DNA of 64,000 bases, from assembly GCA_021014325.1 (NCBI GenBank), contig JAJGQC010000726.1, positions 1 to 64,000 of the forward strand, in the 5' to 3' direction. Below the pieces are notes generated by a model. The model was not told the origin of the DNA. It made no database searches and worked only from the letters and a program-made list of their open reading frames with translations. The position numbers were made by a program, and so were the translations under genes. Below, in pieces: positions 56,426 to 64,000 of the stretch. This stretch comes from Plazaster borealis. Taxonomy: Eukaryota > Echinodermata > Asteroidea > Forcipulatida > Labidiasteridae. Positions within the stretch are counted from its first letter, which is position 1. The number at the start of each line of letters is the position of its first letter.

Positions 56426-57030
56426 AAAAAAGGAGGGACGTCTTACATTTTTAAGGACAAAGCGTTATTCCATTTACTGTTTGTAAGACGTCCATTGTAC
56501 AGACTCCATGGAGGAGAGGATTAGAACTGAATCGGGATTTGACTGTTATTTTAGCTTGTTTAAAAGTAACTCGTGAGGTGTTGCAATTCTTTTTAACAGT
56601 ACGTTTGAGTTTAAAGTTCTATCATGTAAAACTGACCCAAATTGCAATTTTTTCCGCTCAGTTGAGATATTTATGGTTATAACATTACTTTAATTAATTT
56701 ATATGGTCCTAATAAAGATGATCGTAATTTCTATGAAACTATTAACAATATCATTACTGATTACGATAACCCCCACACAATTATATGTGGAGATTGGAAT
56801 TTGGTATGGAATGACAAAATAGATTGTTGTAATTATGTTAACATTAACAACCCATCGACTAGACAGAGAGTGTTGGATTTGTGCAACCACTTAAAATCCA
56901 GAGTCAAAGAAATACACTTGGAGGCAAAACTCTCCATTAAAACAGTCCGGGCTAGATTTCTTTTAATTTCTTTGGAGATGAACATTAAACTAGTTTCTTG
57001 AGATATTAAACCGGGCTATCGCACGGACCA
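56426..57030 (+). pseudogene. LINE apurinic endonuclease domain, second part
   Basis: Reads across several frames: SNSRGVAILFN, INLYGPNKDDRNFYE, IICGDWNLV and NNPSTRQRVLDLC. GDWN is the catalytic Asp/Asn motif of LINE endonucleases, and RTDHSMV shortly after 57025 is the SDH-like motif. Frameshifts and stops disrupt it. Confidence 0.8.
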
Positions 57031-57426
57031 TTCAATGGTTGATTTACAACTGGATTTCAATCAAGTAGATAGAGGTGTAGGTTATTGGAAATTTAATAAT
57101 TCTCTTCTTATAGACGCAACTTATGTTAACCAGTTTAAAACCAATATTAGAGAAATTGTTGATATGTATGCCGCCTCGCCCTATCAACATGCAAAGCTGG
57201 GTGACATTTATTTATTTTATTATTAATGACCAATTATTTTTTGAAATGTTATTAATGGAGGTTAGAACTAAGACTATTTCAACCTTGAAAAAGAGATTAG
57301 AGTTCTGTCTGAGAAGGTTGACGAGGGAGATGTAACATCAAACGATACGTTCAAATCTAAGCAGGCTGACCTCGTGAACCTTCGTAAGAAAAAAATGGAT
57401 GGCGTTTTGATAGGGTCAAGAACCAG

Positions 57427-58794
57427 GTGGATGGAACACGGGAAAAGCCCTCCAGGTATTTCCTTAATATGGAGAAATGTAATTGTGTGAATAGGAGCAT
57501 TAGTCATGTCATTACAGAGAATAATACTGAGCTGAAGAGCTCTTGTAGTATCCTCAACGAAGCAAGGCTTTTTTACACAAAACTGTACTCGTCCTCTGAC
57601 TCGCTGGGAAGGGTCAACCTGCAACCATTTTTCAATCATTCTGATTCTCCAGTTCTTTCCGACTTGACTCGGGATAGTATTGAGGGTCCTCTGTCGTATC
57701 ATGAGGTTTTGGATGCCCTGAAAAGGAGTAACAACGGGAAGTCTCCGGGGTCTTATGGTTTCAGCTTTGAATTTTTAAAATTCTTTTTCTCAGATTTGTC
57801 TTGGTTTTTATTGCGGTCTCTGAACTTTGGTTACGAAACAGGAACATTTTCAGTAACCCAGCAATATGGGATAATCACCCTGCTACCAAAAGGGGATAAA
57901 ACCTGTCAATTTTTGAAGAATTGGAGACCCATTTCTTTATTAAATATTACGTATAAACTGGCCTCTTCTTATAGCAGAGAGAATTAAAACTTGCCTCCAT
58001 TCTATTATACATGAACAACAAAAAGGTTTTTGCAAGGTTGCTATATAGGGGAAAATATTCGTTTAATGTACAATTTGCTTAACTACACAGATAACAACAA
58101 AATTCCTGGTATGTTTTTGTTAATTGAATTTGAAAAAGCCTTTGATTCGGTCTCCCACGACTTCATTCTTCAGATTCTTGAGCTGTTCAATTTTGGTCCT
58201 TGAATACAGAAATGGTTTCAAGTGCTTTACAACGGTGCAAAAGCCTCTGTAATGGTAAATGTTTTTGTCAGAATATTTTCAAATTGAGCGCGGTTGCCGG
58301 CAAGGTGACGGTTTAAGCCCTTATTTGTTCCCTTTGTGCGCTGAAATTCTGGGGAAAATGGTTTGTCAGGAAAATTTCTGAAGGGAGTTACGGTCGAGGG
58401 TTCCGAATACAGGCTTTCTCAATATGCAGACGACACTGTGGTTTTTCTAGACGGTTCAGAAAAATCTCTTAGCAGAGCCTTAAGCTACATGTATAAGAGG
58501 ATTTTGTTCGTATGTCGGGCCTTAAAGTTAACATTGGTAAAACTAACGCAGCGCGGATTGGTGGCAACAACGGCCGACAAAAAGGTGTTTGTTCAGATGT
58601 TAATGTTAACTGGGTTGATCCCCAAGAAAGTTTTAGAGCTCTCGGCATTGATTTTGTTTACTAATCTGGACAGTATGGTTGATATTAATTATAACAGGGT
58701 TTTAATTTCCATCGACAGTTTAATTGGGCAATGGTCTAAACACCAGGGTTGTCGGAACATAGGGGTGTCGGAACATAGGGGTGTAACCGCTTAA
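57427..58794 (+). pseudogene. LINE reverse transcriptase domain
   Basis: Fingers: NNGKSPGSYGFSFEF, TLLPKGDK and NWRPISLLNITYK. Palm A: EFEKAFDSVSHDF (normally DFEKAFDS). Palm C: YADDTVVF, the intact catalytic YADD, near 58420. Frame changes and stops between about 57985 and 58360. Inactive. Confidence 0.88.
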
Positions 58795-58929
58795 AACAGA
58801 GACATCTGGTTGGACTTCCCTGTTTTTTAAAATATCCAATCTCTAGAATGCACTTTTCTTCGAAGGCAGCCATCCAAGTATCGCTTGAATATTACAGAGG
58901 GCTGTTCACCCTAACCGTTTTTGGGTAGA

Positions 58930-59930
58930 TGTTCTTACATGTAGTGCCTGGGGTTCTTATATAAAATGCCACCAACCGGTTAATCAGAATGACTCCTTAC
59001 CTAGTGTTCTATGGTACAACCATAGAATTAGAGTTAATCAAAACTGTGTTCATTACAAACATTGGATTAATAATGGGTTTTTTTATGTGTGTGATCTTCT
59101 AGATGAAAGGGGTGACTTTTTTACCATGGATGATTTTATGGCTAAATCTAGTGTTAAGACTAATTTTCTTGAATATGGAGGGATTAGTAAGGCCATAAAA
59201 AATCCTTTGGGACAGTGTTGATGGGTACTGGCAGGGCAAGTATCTGCTTCCCTTTCATTCCATTCAATTTTAGGCTACTCTTGAAGGACAAAAAAGGCTC
59301 CAACCGCATTAACAACTGTCTTACATTTGCTAAAAAAGTCTATAATTTAACCGCAAAGTGGAAAACCAAATTGAGTGTTAAACTTACTAATTCTAGGTGG
59401 ATGGTACTTAGTAATATCCCGTTTAGCGTTACAATTGGCACTAGATTACGGTGGTTTCAATATAGATTAGTCCACAGAATACTTGGCGTTGATTCATTCT
59501 AAGCGAACATCGGTAAAAAGGACAATGATCTTTGTACATTCTGTCAATTAGAGAGTGAGACGCTTGTTCATTTATTTTGTAGATGTAAGTTTTCAACTAT
59601 GTTTTGGACCCAACTGGAGGATTGGTTACGGAACACTCTTAAATCTAGACATAAGTTTAGACAATGAGGCTATTCTTTTTGGTATAACTAAGAAATGGTG
59701 GAGTGCTCTTAATCTGATCCTTCTTCTGTGTCGTTTCCACATTTATAAGATGAAGATGAATAACAACAGGCCATCCCTTGCATTATTGAAAATGGACTTA
59801 AAACGCTATTATACTTTGGAAAAGTACATCTCTATTACAACTGATTCTAGTGTGAAATTCCACACAAAATGGGACTCCTTTGAATTATTGTGTCAAGGTG
59901 AACTCTGTATTTGTTGAAGTGTTATGTCGG
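58930..59930 (+). pseudogene. LINE C-terminal region
   Basis: Reads LWYNHRIRVN, LRWFQYRLVHRILGVD and DLCTFCQLESETLVHLFCRC, the thumb-distal and Cys-rich end usual in Tx1/L1-type LINEs, in at least three frames. Confidence 0.7.
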
Positions 59931-60018
59931 TCAACCTTATATTTTGTTTTATTGCCATTGCTTTTCAGTATTTTTGTATTAAAGTGAGGAGTTGTTTAAC
60001 GTCTCAATAAAAAAAATC

Positions 60019-60890
60019 CTCTGGGAAAAAACCCCCCAAAAAACTTTGATGCTTTTCCAAGAGGAAAATTACACTTTCGAAAACTTGAATCATTCAAATC
60101 AAATACCCTCAAAAAAGAAAAAAGGCAATTATGATGCAAATATTGCAGTAAACCAAACTATAACAGAAGAGATAACATGGTGGTTGGATTTTCCATGCGA
60201 TGAGGTAAAATCGTCAATTAAAATAACACCTACATGTATTAATATTGTTATCTGTACAGATGCCAGTAATACAGGCTGTGGTGCAGTCTCCGAAACGGAC
60301 AATTCTTACACAGAGGGTAAGTGGTCCCAAACCCAATAACAGTTGCATATCAATATGTTAGAGTTAATGGCATCTCAAAATGCATTGCTAACTCTCTGTG
60401 AAACTCTAAATAATGTTCATGTTCTGATCCAATCTTACAACAGCACAACCGTTTCCTACATTTCGAAAATGGGAGGAACTGTTGGTCCCTTAAATGACCT
60501 CACATCGAAAATCTTCCTTTGGTGTATATTAAGAAATATTACTCTATCCGCAACCCATGTCGCAGGAGTAGATAATACCATTGCAGATTACCTTTCTTGT
60601 AAGAAATTGAACAAAGAATTGAGTCTCAACTCACACATATTCTTGGATGTTGTCAACAAAACACAAATATATCCAGATGTTGATCTGTTTGCATCTTATA
60701 TTAATAATAAGATAGTTTGCTATGTGTCATGGAAATCAGACTCTAACGCATTGGCCATCGACGCTTTCTCAATGCAATGGTATGGTATAACACCTTACAT
60801 TTTCCACCTTTCTGTCTGCTCTGTAGAATTTTGGACAAAATATCACGAGATCAAACTCCTCTTTGCCTTCTCATCGCCCCTCTATGGAAG
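60019..60890 (+). pseudogene. DIRS-like RNase H
   Basis: Frame from 59992 passes through GNYDANIAVN, EEITWWLDFP and CTDASNTGCGAV, then a TAA at 60337-60339, and continues in the same frame as HINMLELMASQNAL, YISKMGGTVGPL, ATHVAGVDNTIADYLS and VDLFASYINNKI. CTDAS, LELMA and the VAGVDNTIAD block are the RNase H core acidic positions. The reverse transcriptase palm expected upstream is missing. The frame breaks near 60890. Confidence 0.85.
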
Positions 60891-61493
60891 GCCCAACCGT
60901 GGTTTCCATAGTTGCTACAGATGGTGATTGCAAACCCAATCAAACTACATGTACCCGAGTTTTGCCTAATGCATCAACCACAACTGCCCGTTCCAAACCT
61001 GCACCTGGTCGCTTGGGTCATGTCAGGGAACGCTGGAAAACAAAAGGCCTTTCGGCAGAAGCTTCAAACCTCATCGCAAATTCATGGAGGTCACGTACAA
61101 AATTGCAACATTTATCAGCTTGGAAATGCTGGACTAGTTGGTGTAGTGGACAACAAGTTAATCCATTATCTCCCACTGTAGCAGACTTGGTAAATGCTCT
61201 ATGCTCATTCAAACGGAAAATCATACTCCACGTTAAACACATACAGATCAGCTCTGTCTTCAGCCCTACCTAGATTTGAGGGACATGCAGCTGGACAACA
61301 CCCTTTAATAGTACGCTTAATGAAGGGAGTATTTAATACAACACCCCTGAAACTGAGATATTCAAAAACATGGAAAGTTTCAATTGTGTTAGATTATTTA
61401 AAAAGGTTGCCAATTAACAGTATAAGTTTTAAGTCAGAAACTTTTAACTCTAACAGCACTTGTATCGGCTCAAAGAACACAATTGCTGGCTAG
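60891..61493 (+). pseudogene. DIRS-like tyrosine recombinase, N-terminal part
   Basis: Three frames: LQMVIANPIKLHVPE near the start, then GLSAEASNLIANSWRSRTKL and AWKCWTSWCSGQ, then YSTLNTYRSALSSALP and HPLIVRLMKG. This is the SAM-like arm-binding part and the start of the catalytic domain of DIRS recombinases. The later HxxR and tyrosine motifs are not seen, so it is truncated near 61493. Confidence 0.82.
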
Positions 61494-62192
61494 TATAGAT
61501 ACAGTACTAGTCACTTGAATATTTCAGATAATTCCTGCGTTATTTCTGTTTTGGGGATATTGAAAACGAACTGCCCAAAAAGAGGCTTGGGACAAACCAA
61601 ATAGTTATACCAAAATTTGACGAGAACCCAAAGTTATGTGTTCTCCGCACATTGAAAAGATTACTTAGATCGACAAACATACAACAACAGTTTCAGTTTC
61701 CAAAATGATGAAGGAAAATATCTTGTCTTTTTGAATTGAAGAGGGCGCTAGTTTGTTTCCTTCCACTAAGGGTGCATTCCACTATTTAGAGAGAAAACAG
61801 ACCAACGGCCTCATGAATATTTTGTAGGCCTTAAAAATATTGTTAGGCCTACTAGACTGATTTGAGAGCTAAAATAAAAGGGGTACGGTGTAAAACATTT
61901 GCCCAATTCACACCTGGGGGTTGTTGACTTCCAACTTCAGGCATTTTGGATGAACCAGGCCCTGAAAAAATGGTCCTATTTGCTGAGAGGTGCAGGACAT
62001 TTTTTTCAAGATTGATGCTCGGACGTTTGGAAATTTACACAGGTGTAGGGGTGTTTATGGTAACTTGACGGGCCTTGGGACACCCCATGTCAAATTAAGC
62101 AGAGGGTAAAAGTTTAGGAGTCAATGGGTAATTGTCTCTATCAAAAATCTATTAGATTGTAAGTATTCTTAAAGTATTTTGGCATATTGACT
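61494..62192. other. Non-coding DNA
   Basis: No gene seen. May include the decayed 3' end of the DIRS element. Confidence 0.55.
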
Positions 62193-62551
62193 CAGGGCTC
62201 GAATTTGGGGTAAAAACCCACAAGACCGCGGGGCTTGTATGTAGCTCAAAATATTGACTGGACCAGAATTTTGTACACAAGACTTGAATTGAAATGAGAA
62301 GAAAAAATGCCTACACAGTTTAATTTGTTTTGAATTTGAAAAAAGCACAAAGAGAAGATTTATCTCATTTGTATTATGGGTAAGTAGGCCTATTCTTCAA
62401 TAATCAACAGAATTATATATACATTGTAAGAATGAAAGTCAACATTTAAACACAACACAAGACTGCCGGACTTGTTCGGTCATGAGTTTACTGGCCCGAT
62501 GCTAAAATCACTGGCCTCGAGCCTGCGGTCCAGTGTAACATTCGAGCCCTG
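62193..62551. mobile_element. hAT-like MITE with CAGGGCTCGAAT ends
   Basis: CAGGGCTCGAATTTGGGG at the left is mirrored by ATTCGAGCCCTG at the right. CAGGG ends suggest hAT, but an exact 8 bp target duplication is not present (TATTGACT and TGACTATT). No coding. Confidence 0.65.
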
Positions 62552-64000
62552 TGACTATTGAGCATAATTTTGCACTGTTAGGCCACAGGTTGGACCCCTC
62601 CTCTCTCCGTTGATAAAATGCGATGGAGTCCAAGATATAAAAGTCCTGTATAACAAAATATTTTCATAACTGATGGAGGAAGCTGAAGCTTTCTTCACAT
62701 CCGTATATCCCGGTGAATTCCAAGAATGCTGGATTCAGAATTGTGAATTTTATCCTTGGATGACATTATTTTTGATATTAAAATGGAAATTCTTTATTGT
62801 AACTTTCAGTACTGACTCTGTACGTGTACATGAAAATTTGCACGAACGTGCGTCCACGATATTCATAGCAAGTCCGTCACATTCAGTGTAGGGTCATTCG
62901 ATCCATTTATCTCACGAACATGCAGTCGTATGTACAAAAGGCAAAATACTAGGTGTACTGAAGTGAAAAATCTGACCATGATGGAGGAAAGAATCCCACA
63001 TATTTTTCTCACACAAGTAGACTGGATATAAAGTATTATTGAGAAAAATTGTAAATCTGTCAGTAATGTCCCATACTGTCAAATAACTATTTGAAAAAGG
63101 CGTTTTATTTTGCCTTTTTTACAAGCAGACCCATATTCAGACCCCTGACAAATACCCATCAAAGGTGTGATTGGTCTATCCTTATATCAGACCACGCATG
63201 CACCTAGTTTATAACCAAATGTAATATAAAAGCAATCAAACATTTCAAATGGGGAAAACTGGGGTAAAAACGCCTGATTTTAAAGTTTTTACAAAATATC
63301 TCAGTATTGCTTGGAGATACTAGGAAATAAATGTATTTATTAATGCAATAGGCCTACATACAAGACGTACATATGTATGCATCTCCTCTATTGTGTGGAA
63401 ATATAAACTCATTGTAATTATACTGATAAGGGGATATTTTTCACCCTTTTGCGGAGGAAGTTTGGCGGGCGTTTTTACCCAGGTGTGGGGGTAGAAACGC
63501 CTGCCCACATTTTTTTTTGTAAAGTTGGCTTTACCAGATATTTTCCCATAGTATTTAAAATTTATAAATTTATAATTTTTAAAAATACTCAGGGAATACA
63601 TCAAATACAAACAAATTTTCAAACACAGCTGGTTAACTACAAACTCAATCAATTAAAACAGGTATTCTTATGTAGAGGGAAGTTGAACATTAGCGGACAT
63701 ACATGTAATTCGCACACAACAAGTTTGTACGCTTATGGCTGACCAACATTGCAAAGTCTAAACTAAGAACACCCATAGCTCCAGCAAGGGTCTACTGGTC
63801 CAAAGACACCACCCCAGAAGCTCTTGATCAATGAAATGTTTTAAAGACTCAAGATAGACCAAACACAAACATACAATCCCTGTAGATGTTATTGTACCTA
63901 TGGGTCTACCTAGTTTAAATCAGATAAAGTAAACAAATAAAAAAAAATAAATAAATAAATAGATAAGACCCCTTAAACAATTTAGCTGTGACCCGTTTTT
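62552..64000. other. Non-coding DNA to the window end
   Basis: No gene supported. A hairpin at 63463-63512 pairs GGCGGGCGTTTTTACCC with GGGTAGAAACGCCTGCC, and a related GGGGTAAAAACGCCTG lies near 63263. An AAATA-rich tract ends near 63962. Confidence 0.55.

Larger units (their letters stand above)
55690..60018 (+). mobile_element. L1/Tx1-like LINE, dead
   Basis: Order: start of an APE endonuclease (VSIVSMNCRGLADLN at about 55698-55742), an insertion, the rest of the endonuclease, reverse transcriptase, a C-terminal CCHC-like region, and an end at GTCTCAATAAAAAAAA near 60003-60018. Many stops and frameshifts. It separates the two halves of a DIRS-like element. The Tx1/L1 assignment rests on the endonuclease and on the 3' region with HRIL...CTFCQLESET...HLFC. 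Confidence 0.8.

Noticed and set aside
63320..63742. Overlapping open frames of 97-110 codons on opposite strands
   Set aside because: They straddle a hairpin of inverted repeats, so both strands read similarly; no protein family resemblance.

Overview
This is animal nuclear DNA and it looks like an echinoderm, most likely a sea star. Coding exons are short and bounded by GT-AG introns, intergenic DNA is AT-rich, and short inverted-repeat transposons, tRNA-derived elements, DIRS, LINE and Ty3/gypsy relics are everywhere. The taxon is an inference from repeat style and was not tested. I see no bacterial operon, no rRNA and no CRISPR array.

Layout. 1-4090 is gene-free and holds a long palindrome and three copies of a GGGCCC-ended MITE. 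4090-11172 is a satellite of about 69 tandem copies of a ~102 bp monomer. 12556-31596 holds the 3' end of one recognisable host gene, MDN1 (midasin, the AAA ATPase that remodels pre-60S ribosomes), on the minus strand. All visible exons encode the C-terminal region up to and including the VWA (MIDAS) domain. The locus is rearranged. A ~1.8 kb block with two VWA exons is present twice (14945-16741 and 21385-23216), separated by a broken Ty3/gypsy-like element. Further upstream, a ~4-5 kb segment is duplicated in tandem (24452-29450 and 29451-33626), leaving one intact and one frameshifted copy of another MDN1 exon. The exon that should carry the metal-binding MIDAS loop was not found. Either the gene is truly broken here or two haplotypes were merged during assembly.

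33810-35398 has three phase-0 exons of an unrecognised coiled-coil-like gene, also on the minus strand. 34535-41600 is rich in repeats: foldback elements around tRNA-like cores, TTAA-flanked MITEs, a Kolobok-like element with a broken THAP domain, and a tandem array of about eleven tRNA-like units.

42443-48650 is a large decayed plus-strand gene of a mobile-element family with Cys-rich zinc-binding ends and a PIN/XPG-like nuclease domain (Academ-like is my best guess). It has one clear spliceable intron and many frameshifts. 51376-52694 is a TA-flanked DNA transposon. 54400-61493 is a nest of dead retroelements: a DIRS-like element split by an L1/Tx1-like LINE, which is itself split by another insertion. 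61494-64000 has no gene, only a hAT-like MITE and a hairpin.

Nothing here forms a multi-gene pathway. The main stories are structural: a conserved ribosome-biogenesis gene cut up by duplication and transposons, and two unusual tandem arrays.
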